In this document: positions 1 through 12,543 of the stretch, in pieces
How positions within the stretch are numbered: position 1 is the stretch's first letter
Layout: each line of letters starts with the position of its first letter
Assembly: GCA_002099365.1 (NCBI GenBank)
Contig: MSED01000011.1
Span: forward strand, 5,001 to 69,000
Origin: Phialophora verrucosa
Taxonomy: Eukaryota; Ascomycota; Eurotiomycetes; Chaetothyriales; Herpotrichiellaceae
Direction: 5' to 3'
DNA: 64,000 bases
Translations under genes and position numbers: made by a program
Notes under the pieces: model-generated
What the model was told of the DNA's origin: nothing
The model's database searches: none
The model's input: only the letters and a program-made list of their open reading frames with translations

Positions 1-842
1 GAATAGGCTTCGGCCAGGCACCCCAACAGGTCGACACCGCCTTCCAGAGGGAAGACTCGGGAAGGTCGTCGACGGATAGTCATTTCGCAACGGGCGGGGA
101 GTAGAACCTCTGCAGACGACCGAGATGCACCACCAGGTCGTGTACGTAGTCGAGTAGGCTAGTTCTTACGAGCTACTGAGCGTAAGCCTGATTGTGGTCC
201 GTTCTCCCCATGGGCGCGCCCGGAACAAGATGTTCCGGCGGTCGAGGGGGGAGAACAGAGTGGGCGAGGGAGGGAGGGAGTAGCATGGCGCCGGGCTCCT
301 CCGCCCGGCGTGGGAGGGGCGAGGGGGGCTGTGTCCCTTCCCGCGGGTCAGAGCACCGACCAGTTGACCCCGTTTTCACCCTTGGGGGTCGGCGGCTTGC
401 TGACCTCGGCCCGCCGTTGTGAGGGGACTGGCCGGTCGCGTCGACCATCAAAGGGTGCCAGCGACGGGGGGTGAATGTGGACCAGTTGACCCGTCTCGCG
501 GAGGCTCGACCAGTTGACCGCGGCCGTGCGGACCCGGGCCCGGTGACGGCGTCGCTCTACGACGTACAGGGACACTTGATTCAGCACCTAGATGCACGCG
601 CCCCCGAGGGGCAGCCATATAGTTAGTCTGGCTAGTTGACCTTGCGCCATTGAAAGGTTCCTTGATTGTTGTCTGGAGGTACCGGAGGCTCAACTATATA
701 CAACCAGTTGACCCCTTCCATAGTTTGGGGCTGGGAATGCCCCACCCTCTTATCGACAGCGATTAGGATCAGCATCAACCAGTTGACCCTTAGCGATCGA
801 GGGTCTTGAGCCACCAATATAGAGGGGGGTACAGGAGGTCGG
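1..842. other. GC-rich unmutated flank without a recognisable gene
   Basis: This stretch is GC-rich and keeps normal CA and TG dinucleotides, unlike everything to its right, so it lies outside the RIP-mutated block. Short open frames occur on both strands between about 170 and 820, but they overlap one another, are rich in Gly, Arg, Pro and Ser, and show no domain; I read them as chance frames in GC-rich DNA. The first 170 bases show nothing I recognise. From 358 on the CCAGTTGACC motif described separately begins to appear. Confidence 0.6.
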
Positions 843-1372
843 TCAGTTGACCCCGGACGTGAATGACCAGTTGACCCCGGACGTGAATGTCCAGTTGACC
901 CCGGACGTGAATGTCGACCAGTTGACCCCGGACGTGAATGTCGACCAGTTGACCCCGGACGTGAATGTCGACCAGTTGACCCCGGACGATCGATAAGAGT
1001 TAACTAGTTGAGCTTAGTTGACCTTTTACCTAGGCCTATATTACTAGATAATCTAAATCGGTATCATCCTCGTCTACACTTTAGGCGAAAGCTCTAAGGA
1101 CCGTTATCCCCCTCTCTACCACACCCCGGCGGCCCGTTAATAACGCCGAGTTAGCCTTCAACCTCGGAGCGCGAGTGTTGACTAGTTAACCTTCATAGGG
1201 GTTTAAGCTAGTTGACCTTTAACTGATTTAGCGATATATACCCCCGGGACCAATATAGATCCCTTACTATCCAGCTTATAAACACCACCCCAAAAGATGC
1301 GTTAGGCTAGTTGACCCCGCCCTAAAACTACGCGAATCAGACTAGTTGACCCTAATTTAGGGCTAGTTGACC
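358..1372. repeat. Dispersed CCAGTTGACC motif cluster
   Basis: A core of the form (G)ACCAGTTGACC(CC) recurs about 19 times in one orientation: near 358, 479, 508, 632, 703, 778, six times in the 843-994 array, near 1003 and 1013, then near 1177, 1209, 1304, 1340 and 1361. Spacing is irregular outside the array. Left of about 1000 most copies read CCAG; right of about 1000 they read CTAG, which is the CpA-to-TpA change. The cluster therefore spans the edge of RIP mutation. Function is unknown; a minisatellite remnant or repeated protein-binding sites are both possible. Confidence 0.8.
843..994. repeat. 24/27-bp tandem repeat array
   Basis: There are six near-identical units starting at 843, 867, 891, 918, 945 and 972. 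The first two are 24 bp and the next three 27 bp, because a CGA triplet was added at the unit end; the last is partial. Each unit contains the CCAGTTGACC core followed by CCGGACGTGAATG. Units are almost identical, so the array is recent or kept homogeneous, and it has escaped RIP, as expected for a tract this short. Confidence 0.95.
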
Positions 1373-1464
1373 TTTTTAGCCCTGGTGACCGGTTCGATCT
1401 AGCTTCTTTCTTAAGTTTTTATTATATAGATCTAAAAGGTTATAAATAGTTTTAATTAAAAAGA
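995..1464. other. Transition from GC-rich to AT-rich DNA
   Basis: Base composition changes here from GC-rich to AT-rich and CA/TG become scarce. Scattered CTAGTTGACC motifs continue to 1372. No coding signal is visible. The Tad1-like LINE alignment begins near 1465, judged by matching the start of the second copy at 15687. Confidence 0.6.
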
Positions 1465-1639
1465 AACTACTACACCAAGCCGCGTAAGGTCACGAGCGAG
1501 TATAAACAGCCGCGAGAAGCTTAGTAATAGCTACACGTCTCCTAAAAGGAGAGAAATAGAGGGTATTAATTCTATAGCTTAAGGGGAAGGATAAGGGGAA
1601 GCCCCCCCTTTCTAGCTAATAACTAGCCCGCGGTCCTAT

Positions 1640-3010
1640 AAGGCTATAGAGATATATAAGAAGCTCTAAAGACTTACGAACAGTTCAGAGATTATAGAAA
1701 GAGACGGGAAAGAGTATCTAGTAGTTAAAAAAGAAATATTAATTAAGATTATTAATACTTAAACTAATAATAATATAATATTATATAACTATATAGTTAT
1801 AAGTAATATTAAGAGGATCCTTAAGAATATAGAGGAAATTAAAAAGAAACTTAAGGGGAATAATAAAGGCCTATTAAAGATATAGAGCTAAGTAGTAACC
1901 CTCTCGCCGGGAGCGCTATACCCCTCCCTAGCGCCCTAGGCGCTAGCGAAGCGACGCGATAAGGAGATTATAATTATAATCTAAGATAAGAAGGAAAGTA
2001 AATATATTTAAAATATAAGTATTAAGGCTCTTCTTAATATAATTTATTATAAAGAACTAAAGAAGGTAATAAAGAATATTTTAATAATAAAGAAATTAAA
2101 GAGTAGCGATCTCTTATTTACTATTATAGATATAGACTTAAGGGTTACCCTTAAGAAGAACTTTAACTAATTATAAGTTATTATACCGTTAACGAAAGTA
2201 AAGAGAATAACCTTCTTAATCTTCGCCTATTTTATTAATAAGATTATAATTAATATCTCTTAATAGTTATAAATAGCTATAATAATCTAAAAAAAAAACT
2301 AACGCCTCTACTTAAGTTTTAAGGTTCTATAAGTAAGCTAGCCTAAGAATATAGTAAAGAATAAGAAGATAGTAAGCTCTATTATTCTAGAAGTTTTAAC
2401 TATAGTTAAAGTAAATTAATTAATTATAGAAGAGCTAATTATTAACTATAAAATTAAGGAATATAAAAGGTTTATAAAGGAGGTAAAAGTTATATAATAT
2501 TATAACTATTAATACTTTAAATATATTATATATATTTATAAGAACTTTATAATATACGCTAATTATATAGAATATTATCTATCTCGTAAATACTTAAAAC
2601 CGCGAAATATCACCTATAAATATACTTTCTATAAAGGGAACTATACAGCTTAAGATAAGAGGTATTAATACTAAAAGGCTAAGAAGAAGAGAGCTTAAGA
2701 CCTAAAGAAGAGAGTATTTTAATTATATAGTAATAAGTTATAGAAGGCCTTAAAGAATACTAAACTACCCTAACCTTAAGTAGTTATAGTACCTCTTAAG
2801 GCTATACTATAATCCTTAAGATAAAGAGAGAGGCTAACTACTATCTCCTTAATAAGGCGCGACCTTAAATAAATATAACTTAATAAGGAAAAGAATAATA
2901 AATAATATATTATTATCGCTCGTAAGCTAATAAAATAAGTCCCCCTTAAAGAGAGCGAGAGAAATAATAAAAATTAAATTTTTAAATAAAGATACGCTAA
3001 ATTATAAATA
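1640..3010 (+). pseudogene. LINE ORF1 (Gag-like, zinc-knuckle) relic, copy 1
   Basis: This is a nucleic-acid-binding ORF1 of a Tad1-like LINE, read in the frame that matches copy 2 (15850-17237). The C-terminal third, around 2500-2680, keeps the layout of several zinc knuckles, but the Cys codons now read TAT/TAC (Tyr), as in an ancestral C-x2-C-x4-H-x4-C. Many TAA/TAG stops replace Gln or Trp codons. The limits are approximate because the original start cannot be told from mutated DNA. Not functional. Confidence 0.8.
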
Positions 3011-3937
3011 AATATAAAGCGTTTATAAATCTTATAATATAATATTAACTATAAGAAAAAGTCTACTTTTATTTTATTACTAGAGGATATAAGGATATTT
3101 AAGTTTAATATTATTACTATTTAAGAGCTATAGAGAAACCGCTTTATTACTATAAGGTACTACTTAATATAACTCTTATTCTATTTAGCTTACGCCCCGT
3201 TTAAAGATATAAAGATATACCTCTATATTAATAAAAGGCTTAATATTAACTTATAGAATATTATAAATTATTCCGCAGACTTCTAGATAATTATAATAAG
3301 ATAAGATATAAATTAAGTACTAATAAATATATATAATATCTATAACTTAAGCCTTTATTTATATATATTATATCTTTAAGGTACGCTTACTTAACTTCCT
3401 AAATAGCTACGGATAGAAGCGATTAGCCTTATAGTAGGGGACCTTAACCTTTACTATCCTCTTTAGAACGGCCTTAGTAAAATAACTTATTATATAGCTA
3501 CTAATAATCTCCTTAATATTATACGAGACTATATATTATCCCTTATAACCCCCTTAAGTCTATAGAGTAGAAGAAGATAAAGTCTATATTATAATCCGAA
3601 ACGTTATAAGTAAGAAAGCGCTAGGCCCTAATTAGATCTCTAACTTAATCCTTAAGACTATAGCTATATAGCTTATCTCGAAACTTATAAATATCTTCTT
3701 AACCTTATTATAACTTAAGTACTACTCTTAAGAGTAGAAATAAACAGTTACACTAGTCCTTAGAAAGTAGAATAAAGTAGATTATATATTTATTAAGGTA
3801 TATTATCTAATCGCTCTCCTAAACTCTATAGATAAAATACTTAAGATTATTATAGCTTAAAGGCTCTCGGAACTAATAGAAATATACTATCTCCTTTCGG
3901 ACTTATAGATAGAAACTTAAAAAGGGAGATTAACTAT
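3011..3937 (+). pseudogene. LINE ORF2 relic (endonuclease and RT fragment), copy 1
   Basis: The N-terminal part of a LINE ORF2 begins with a mutated form of the LQYNV and IQEPWRN motifs typical of the Tad1 apurinic-type endonuclease (around 3030-3200). At about 3560 the frame skips roughly 257 codons compared with copy 2. It picks up again in the RT region leading to the mutated LNTL(D)KILE-like stretch (3620-3937). It is cut by the LTR starting at 3938; the next ~100 bp of the same gene are at 15567-15665. Confidence 0.8.
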
Positions 3938-4236
3938 TATAATAGGGCGGTGATACTTATAGCGCTGATTAGCTGCACGTACCTATATAATATATAGATA
4001 AGTAACCGTGCTATCTAATTAGTTGAATCCTTAGCGTAAGGCTATATACCTCCGCTATATATTGTAGGTAGAGTAGTTATACGTATTTAATATATATATA
4101 TACTATAGGTAATAAAATATATAACACCTTTACTTATAAAGCTGTTTATTACTATATAGTGTACCGGGGACGAAGAGGTAGTGCCTACCGCTGTATAACC
4201 CTTCACCTAAAGGCTATAAAGCCTCACCCTAGTTCA
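3938..4236 (+). repeat. Family A copy 1, 5' LTR
   Basis: This 299-bp LTR starts TATAATAGGGCGG (TG to TA at the first dinucleotide) and ends AGTTCA. It is the copy in which CA and TG survive best in the 3' half. It contains an AATAAA-type polyadenylation signal near position 185 of the LTR and, close to its end, the GAGGCT-ATAA-AGCCTC hairpin (degraded in this copy to AAGGCT on the left arm). Seven LTRs of exactly this length occur in the window. Confidence 0.95.
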
Positions 4237-4753
4237 TTAGTACCTCCAACAAGAACGTTCGCCTGAGAATATTCGGACTGTAGTAACGCGGGTAAGTCTG
4301 CGCGCGGTAGGACGATCAGATAGACGACTGAACGACGAAACGACGATATAACGCTATAAACGACGAGGACCGACTAGATTGACTGCTTACCTGCCTACCG
4401 ACTAATTAACTGAAACTAGAGAAGCTAGCTATATATATAGGACCGCTGTACGAGGGAATCGTCTAAATTGTTGGCTGAGTAAGTCCGTCCCGCTATACGG
4501 GCGCAGGTTGTAAACTATACTAGCTATTTAAGGAGACCGCTACCTAAGGTATTCTTTCGGGGTTCTAGCTATATATATTAGCTATTACTGTATAGGGCGG
4601 AAACTAACGACTAAATAACTACTTAGAAGACTTAAGACTAACGACTAGTACTTAAAGAGAGGAATATAGTTAACTCTAATACCCTCTAAGCTCTCGAGGA
4701 GAGTAGGCTACTCGAGACTAGAGATCTACTCGATAGGGAGCTAATATTAAAGT
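4237..4753 (+). other. Family A copy 1, untranslated leader
   Basis: About 500 bp between the 5' LTR and the first reading frame, conserved in all four copies. It starts TTAGTACCTCCAACAAG; I could not match a tRNA primer site, since no TGG-starting stretch follows the LTR. CA and TG are retained more than in the coding part, for example around 4250-4510. A CCCGCTATACGGG hairpin is present near 4490. Confidence 0.6.
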
Positions 4754-7733
4754 ATTAGCTGTATTTAGTAAAGAGAGATTTAATAGTCGAATATAAAGGA
4801 ATAACTATAAGTAATAATAGAAATTACTAAAATTAAATTAAGAGAAGGGATTCTCTAAAACTTTAAGACTATCTATAAACGCTTAAGAAAATAATAACTA
4901 TTAACTACTAAAAGAAGTAATCTTTTATATATATAAAAATAATAAAATATATAAATATTTAAAGTTTAGATTACTTTACTTAAAAAGATAAGACTTATAT
5001 TTATTATATTTTATTAAATTAATAAAGAGGCTAAAGATAACTTTATTTAAGGCCTTAAATAGAAAAGGAAAGGTAGTATTATCTATCGCGGCGAGCGATA
5101 TTATATAGAGATTATTAATACCGGAAATCTTAACGCCGCCGGTATATACTTCTCCTATAGTAATATCTATAAGAGAGATACCTTAGAGCTCGGATAGGAG
5201 CGATAACTTATTATACTTTAATAGAAGGAACGTAACTACCTTCTTCGAAGAGTTTAAAGAGCTATATAAATATAATTAAGTAATAGATAATAAAGAGTAT
5301 ATTTAGAGATCTATATATTTTATATTAAAAATAGAGAAAGAGAGATATAAAAAGCTTATAGAGTATAATAAGATAAATTAAATAAAGTTTAAAGAGAGAG
5401 TTTTAAATAAATATAAGAATTAAGATAAGATATAGTAAATAATAAATATATATTACCTTTATATACTCTTAAGATATTATTGTAATAAGTCTTAGAACCT
5501 TAATTTATACCTTTATTAGTTCTATAAGGCTATAAAGTATCTAATTAATAATAAAGTAGAGACTAACTATACTTATTACTATCTTTTCCTCTCTAGACTA
5601 TTAAAGATATATATAGATAAGATTTAAAAGAAGTAAAACTTAATAAATAGAAAGCTAAAGAACTTAAACTTCTAGAAGTGTTAAGAATAGGTAAGAGACT
5701 TATAGAAAGTTAATAACGAGACTAATAAGTTTATATAGGGTATATTAAATAAGAAATATTAGGACTTAATATATAAGAAAGAGACTTAACCTTCTATATT
5801 CCGAAAGAAGGAAGCTCGAGAAGATAAATATCGAAAAGATCGGCTAAATAGTATAGCCGTAAAGACTAAAGAGAATATATAAATATAGTCGATAAAGCCT
5901 ATAACCTTAAGAACTACTATATCCTTAGTAAATAAATTAACCCGACTAATAAAAGCGCTTACTCTACCGATCTAGACACGTAATATAATCACTCCTAACT
6001 TTATAAACAGATTAATTAAAGCCTTAAGGGGAGTTTCTCCGGAAGCGATCTAGCCTTCTCGGGGACTTTCTTTCTAAAAACGGTCGGTAAGGTTTAGTAA
6101 TAATTCGTAATACTATACTAAAGGGTAATTTAATTAATATAAGTTAAATATAAATACTACTAAAGAGAGCTACTTCCTTTACGACTAATAAAGCTATATA
6201 TTATATAAAGATTTATAGTAAGTATATTAAAAGGCCGCTAGCGTATTATATCTTAACTTAAATTATAAGATTATACTAGAGAGGTTCTGCGGTTAAGACC
6301 GGCCCTTACTAGCACTGCTGATTCCGTAGAAAGAGATAAAGCTTAAATATCTAGAATAGATTACGCGTAAGATTAATAAGTATACTAATATCTCTTCCGG
6401 ATAGCTATATAATATAAAGAAAGAGGATTTAAAGCCTCCTTTAGTAAAGATAAACTTTATTTAAGCGGTTAGATTAAAGCTAGATTATAGTATACTAAAA
6501 GATTCGGAAGATAATTTATATATACTAAAGCTAGCTAGGCTAAAAGGAATTTATATTAACTAGCTAAAGACTAATATTTATATTAACGCTTTTAGGAAGC
6601 GACTGGTACTGTAGTAAGGAGGATATATATAAGCGAAGCACCCCTAGACTAGTATATATAAGCCTATTATAGACGGTTAATAATATTATATAACACGATA
6701 AGTAAGACCGAATAAAGAGATTATCTTTAATAGTACTATAAACGATATTCTCGCGCTAGAATAGTTAATTAATTAAAGGCTGTTAATAACTCTATATAAT
6801 ATATAGGATAATCGAATATATAACCCGTAATCGAAAGATATTAAGATAAATAATAATAATAAATATATACGCCTAAGGCGAGTTTTATAGCGCTTACGTA
6901 TTATAAAGAAAACGTAGTACAGACCGCTTAGTCCTAAGCCTCTTCGGAAGGTACTCTCATAGGATTTAAATAGTGCCGGGAGAATTATTAACTAGCTACT
7001 AGGTTAAGAGGTAACTATTCGATTATAGGATCTACTATTAATAAAAGAAGTGCGCGACGAGTAGTTTTCTTATAAGTATTAATACTATAATAAAGGTAAG
7101 TAAAAGTTAATTTATTAAATATATCCTTTATAAGTTAAAATAATATAGACTTAAGAAGAATTTATTATAAGAGTTAATATAGTATAGATAAGCTTTAATA
7201 AAGACCGTCTAATACATCCGCGATTATATTATAGCAGCTGCCCCTATTTACTAGTAAAGATACAGAAGTAGTATAAAGATTTATTACTAAATACCGAAGC
7301 GGAGATTAATTTAATATCCTTAAGTTTAGTTAAAGATTAGGGATTATCTCGACTTATATAAAAGATAAAGTTTATTTATAATATTATAGGATTTAATAAA
7401 GACTAAGAAGATTTTATAAATATAATTAAAGATATAATAGTTAATATTATTAGTATTAAAGTCTTAATTAATATCTATATAATAGATATTATAGATCCGA
7501 TATATCGCTTTATTTTAAATAAGCCGTTTTAGAAGGCTACTTAAGGCTTAATCTAGGAGAAGAACAATAATATATATATTATAAGTCTAATAGACAGCTT
7601 TAACGGGAAGCGACTTTAGCTTCTTATATAGTTAGCTTCGGATCTTAATAATAATATAATAATAAGGTCGATAGTTAAGCTTATATATATATTTACTTTA
7701 AAAGGCTAAGCGAATATAAAGAGATAAAAAGGC
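4754..7733 (+). pseudogene. Family A gag-protease relic, copy 1
   Basis: This is structural polyprotein plus aspartic protease of the retroelement. The frame is inferred from copy 4, where one frame stays open apart from TAA/TAG stops. A cysteine-type motif whose Cys codons now read Tyr lies near 7070-7120. The protease active-site region follows at about 7277-7320 (LLL-N-T-E-A-E-I-N-L-I-S, ancestral DTGAEIN). The start and end are approximate. Many stops make it non-functional. Confidence 0.75.
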
Positions 7734-10700
7734 CTATACTCGCTTTAATTAGGGCTTAATAAAATTAAGGGAGAGCGTAAATAATTAACTTTAAGGTAGA
7801 TAAGAATAATACTTTAATTTCCGCCTTAAATACTTATAATTTAAGCGATAATAAGTTTAATAAAATATACTTTTAAGTTTAACCTTTTAATATTAAAGAT
7901 AACTAATAACTAGTAAAGTCTTTAAAATTATTTAATAAAGAAGCTATAATATAAAACTTAAAGAATAAATAATATTATAAATAATATTAATTTAAGAAGC
8001 CTTTAGAAGCTCGTATAAATATCTTATATAAGCGGAAGACTAATAAGGTAAAACTTATTAATTTAGATTTCTAAGATAGTTCGATATCTAATAAGCTCTT
8101 AAACTAGCGTATAAGGGTATAGGAGTAGGTAATAACTACCTATAACAGCCGGCTATATATATTCTCGAATTAGATAAGTCTACGCCTTACTAGATTTCCT
8201 CGAGGGCAACGCTTAACGCTCGAACATCTAGAGAAACTAGTTATCGGACCTAACCTAACACCTAATAAGAAGAAGATCCTTATAGAGATTCTATATAACC
8301 GCGAAGAAGCTCTAGCTTAGGACCTTAAAGAAATCGGGCGGATTTATTATAAAGTAGTACCTCTATAAGTAATAAGGATTATTCCGTATACTCTATAATA
8401 AGTAAAGAGCTTCCTTATCCCGAAAGTACTCAAGCTAATAATAATTACACTAATAAAGAAGAAGATTAACTTAAATCTTTTTAAACCGAGATATAAATTA
8501 TACCGGAACCTATTCTTTCTAGTTAAGAAAAAGAAGCCTAGAGAGTATTAATTAGTAATTATAATATAAAATATTAACTAAATAATAATTTAAAATATAA
8601 ATCTACCTCTTTTAGCTAATAACTTCACGGAAGAGTTCGGCGGAATATAGATAATTTTCTTATTAAATTAGCTCTTAAGTTATAATTAAATTAAACTTAT
8701 AAAAGAGAATTAAGATCTAATAAATATTTATACTTTAATTAAACTTATTTATTATATAACGCTCTTATAGAGTATAACTAATTCTATAATATAATTTATA
8801 TAGATTACGAATTAAATTTTAAAGGAATAGATACCGAAAGCTACTCGGCTATTCCTAGATAATATTAGTATAAAGAGGCTAAAGAGCGACTACTAATAAT
8901 AAAAGATAATTCCTTAAGTCCGCTTATATATATTAGAATATTTAATAAATCTAAATACGGTACTACTTAATCTTAAGTTTATTAATATTACTATAGCCGG
9001 ATAAAAGCTGTAGCTCTATATATAAGGGATTAAGATAATCGAGTATATCTATAATCGAGACGGATAATATCTATAATAGTTTAAGATTTATAAGATCCTA
9101 ATATAGCTAACTCTAATAAACTAACTAAAACTTTATAGATTCTTTAAGATCTATATATATTATTATATATAGATTTCGTATTTCGCGATAATAGTAGAGC
9201 CTTTATATAACCTACTTTAAAAGAATATTATTTAAGTCTAGATAAAGATATATATTAAGAGTATAAAAGGACTAAAGAAGATATTATCCTCTACTCTTAT
9301 ATTAATTAGTCTAGATTATTAAGAAGGCGCCGGCCTAATTATACTTACTATTAACGCTAATAGAAGAGGTTAGAGCGCCGTAATTATATAGGTAAACCTA
9401 ATAATAGGTAAATAATAAGCTATAAGGTACGAGAGCGGCATCTAGTTTAAGACTAAAAGGGAGTATAATATACTTAAGCGGGAGGCCCGCGGATTACTAA
9501 AAGCCCTTAAGAAGTTTAAATATTAGCTATACGCTATTTACTTTATTATAGAGACCGATATAATAACTCTTATGGTTTAGCTTAATTAGTAGTCTACCGA
9601 CTTACCTAAGGCCGTCATTAATTAATAACTAATATAGATCTATAGATTTAATTTCGAAGTACAGCACATTCTAGATAAGTAGAACGTAGTTACCGATACC
9701 TTATCTCGACGCCTTCCGACCTAGGAAGATATTAAAGAAGCTAAATAAGAAGAGGATATTAAGGATTAGATTAAAGCTTAAATACTCTTTATATAGAGAA
9801 GCCTTTAACTAATTAAATAGAATACTACTCGTCGAGATTTTACTTTAATAAAGCCTATAGTTACTTATACTTAAGATTAATCTATAAGCTTTAGTAAACT
9901 ATATATAATCTAGTTATTTAAGGGAGAGTACTCGAAGGAATCGAAAAGGCTTACTAAATACCTATAAGATTAGTAATATCCTTTAAGAATAAGTAATAAT
10001 AAGTTTCGGAAACTCTAAAAAGACTTAACTAACTATTTTATAAGAAGAGGGTATTTATTTTAGAAGCTAATAGAGAATAAGCCGAGTAAAAGAATAATTA
10101 ATAATAATATAAAGAAGCGAAGGATACTTAAAGTAATATATAATAATATTAAATATTTTAGTCGAGAAGTAATATATTAGAAGATATTTAACTATTATTA
10201 CTAAGAGAGTTAATACTAAAATATAAAAGTATTTATAAAGACTTATCCGGAATATTAATTCTATATAAGCTAGAGGCTATATAATATAATATTCTTAACT
10301 TTAGTTAATAAACGCTAAAAATAAATTAGTATTAATTATACCCTAATACTAATATCTTAAGGAAAAAGGTATCTTATTAAAGCCTAAAGTAATATAAGCG
10401 GTTAAGTAAAAGCGCGAGATATTACGGCTACTAATAATACTACTATAGTAAAGTTCCTCTAGAAGAAGATTATCTATCGCTACAGACTATTTAGATAACT
10501 AGTATATAATAGCGGACCGGAAAATAAGGGTTAAGTAAAAGTATTTATAGATAGGTACGGGATTAAATATATAGTTACCTTTATATATTATCTATAAGCG
10601 AATAGCTAAATAAAAGTTAAGTATAAAGGCGTTATAAACGCTCTCTTAAAGATAACTTACACTAATAGCGGCGGTACCTAAATAAATTACCTTTACACTA

Positions 10701-11500
10701 TTCTTTAGGCCGACCGAACGATAGTTAAAGCTAAAACCGATATAATACTATATAAAGTTAAGTTCCTTAAATAACTAATTCTTTTTATTAAACTTAAGAT
10801 TATAATATAGAATATTATAAATTAAGATAAGATTATTAATACTACTAATTTAATTACTATATATATATAAGCCCTTAAAAGGCGTAACTAAGATTTAGAA
10901 GAGGCGGCGGTATATCTAAACCGGATATAAAGGCTAAGAAAGAAGTACTTTAACGAAAGCTATAACCTATACTTATAACTACTTAAGGAGAGTATACTAA
11001 TATTAAGCTATAATATAGCCGAGTTAATAAATATATCTATAGAGAAGAAGTTAGTATTCCGCTAATTTAAACTATTTAAAATTATAAAGGCGAATTAAGA
11101 GAAGAGGATATATATTTTAGCGAAACTTAATAGTTCTCGACTATAGAGAACTTATATAGCTAGTTATTTTAAGCGATTTTACTAATACCTTAATAATTTC
11201 CTTATAGATACTAAACTTATACTTAAAGATAATCTCTAGAAAAAAGAAGCTCGCGAAGTTTTAACTTTTAATCTTCTTTATTCCGCGGATATTAAAGAGT
11301 CTTTAGATAATAATAATATATCTTCTCTGTAAGAGATATCTTTATACTTACGCCGAAGCCGACGGCTTAAATAAAGAGCGAAAATATTATCGCTAATAAA
11401 TAAAGAACTAGTATTTATAGTAGAGATACCTCTAGTTAACGATAAAATTCGGGAATAGTACACCGGCTTAAATATATTTAAAGAGTCTATAGAGGAATAA
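7734..11500 (+). pseudogene. Family A RT-RNase H-integrase relic, copy 1
   Basis: Reverse transcriptase, RNase H and integrase of a Ty3/Gypsy element. RT shows FLVKKKKP near 8515, and the catalytic LFLDD appears as LFLDN near 8850. RNase H ends with the D-T-L-S-R-R signature near 9697-9714. Integrase runs from about 10050 to 11300 and keeps the YNSGPENK-type core and QANSQVEVKHKG stretch, with an IN C-terminal region and no visible chromodomain. The Cys pair of the zinc-binding domain (CPEC type) has become Tyr. All stops are RIP-type. Confidence 0.85.
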
Positions 11501-12543
11501 GGTAAGTGTTTTACTTTATACCGTATTTTACTATTATAAAGTAGTAAGAGAGATATAGTATTATTATCGCTAGTATAGAAAAGTTTAAAGTTAAATTTCT
11601 TTAGTTTATATATAGTTTTCTTTTAGTTAAGTTATAATAATCTAGTATTTAAAGTATAGTTATAATAAGGATTTTCTTAAAATTAAGTTACTTTAGTTTA
11701 CGGATCCTATTATTCTATTAACTTAGAATCTTAAAGAAGAGAGAAGCGATACTAAAGCGAAGTATTACTACCCTAAGTATAGTAAATATTAAAATAGATA
11801 AATAAAGTTAGAAAAGTTAAGCTAGGAATAATATAGCGTATTTAGAGCGAAGAAAAATTAAGGTTAATATTAAGACCTTTAGTGCTATCCTTAATTAGCT
11901 ATATATACCTATATATTATATAGAGTTTCTAGGAGTATTATAATTAGTTAAATATTAATATAGTTAGAAGAGATATAATATTAAACACTCTTAATAATAA
12001 ATTAAGTACTAATTATTAATAAGGGAAATAAAGCGTCCGATAATATTAAATAATAAATATTTTAAGTATATATAATTATAATTAAAAGGGGTTAATAAAC
12101 TAATATCTATATAACCGCTTAATCTCTTAAATCTCTATTCTCGAGCTATTATATAATAAATATATACTATTTAGTTTAGAGGTCTTAACGAGCCTAAAAG
12201 ATAAAGAGAGTAATAAAAATACCTTATTACTTATAAATAGTAATATCTTACCTTATTATATTATTACTTAATACTAAAGGGTATTAATTTATAATATAGA
12301 CTTATTCTTACTCTTTCCCTCTCGACTATTTATAAGTACCTTTTTCCCTAACCTTATATCTTTCTTTCTTAGTATAAACTTTAACTATTAAATAATTCTT
12401 CTTTATTATTAGTTTAATCTTCTAAATTATTCTAGAATCTCTAAATTAATCTTTAATACTTCTATAACTACTAATATTTTTATTAAGTTCGCCTTTTCTC
12501 TCTCTCTTTAATATTTTAATTACACTATAAGCCTTATTTAACT
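11501..12543. other. Family A copy 1, spacer between pol and third ORF
   Basis: About 1 kb of AT-rich sequence separates the end of the integrase frame from the third ORF. It is conserved in all full copies. I see no coding frame that stays open here; it may hold an intron, a promoter or splice site for the third ORF. Near 12480-12530 there is a pyrimidine-rich CTTTTCTCTCTCTCTTT run. Confidence 0.4.

Larger units (their letters stand above)
1465..3937 (+). mobile_element. Tad1-like LINE copy 1, internally deleted
   Basis: This non-LTR retrotransposon relic aligns along its length with the fuller copy at 15687-20577 (for example the shared GCCGCGTAAGG near 1480 and 15702). It holds a RIP-mutated ORF1, the endonuclease domain start of ORF2 and part of the reverse transcriptase. 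Relative to copy 2 it lacks about 770 bp: sequence near 3560 jumps from the equivalent of about 17790 to about 18562, removing the endonuclease C-terminus and the endonuclease-RT linker. It is then interrupted at 3937 by family A copy 1 and resumes at 15567. It could not have moved on its own. Confidence 0.9.

Noticed and set aside
173..817. Several 60-90 aa open frames on both strands in the GC-rich left end
   Set aside because: They overlap each other, are low in complexity, and cross the CCAGTTGACC repeats; no domain or start context favours any of them.
843..994. Direct repeats considered as a CRISPR array
   Set aside because: Units are contiguous or separated by three bases, without unique spacers, in a eukaryotic setting.
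4237..4260. tRNA primer binding site after the family A 5' LTR
   Set aside because: No TGG-starting stretch complementary to a tRNA 3' end follows the LTR in any of the four copies.
11278..11463. Open frame of 61 aa on the minus strand
   Set aside because: It lies antisense to the integrase C-terminal region of family A copy 1; a shadow frame.
10050..11500. Chromodomain at the integrase C-terminus (chromovirus)
   Set aside because: The tail beyond the integrase core shows no chromodomain aromatic pattern that I can recognise, even allowing for mutation.
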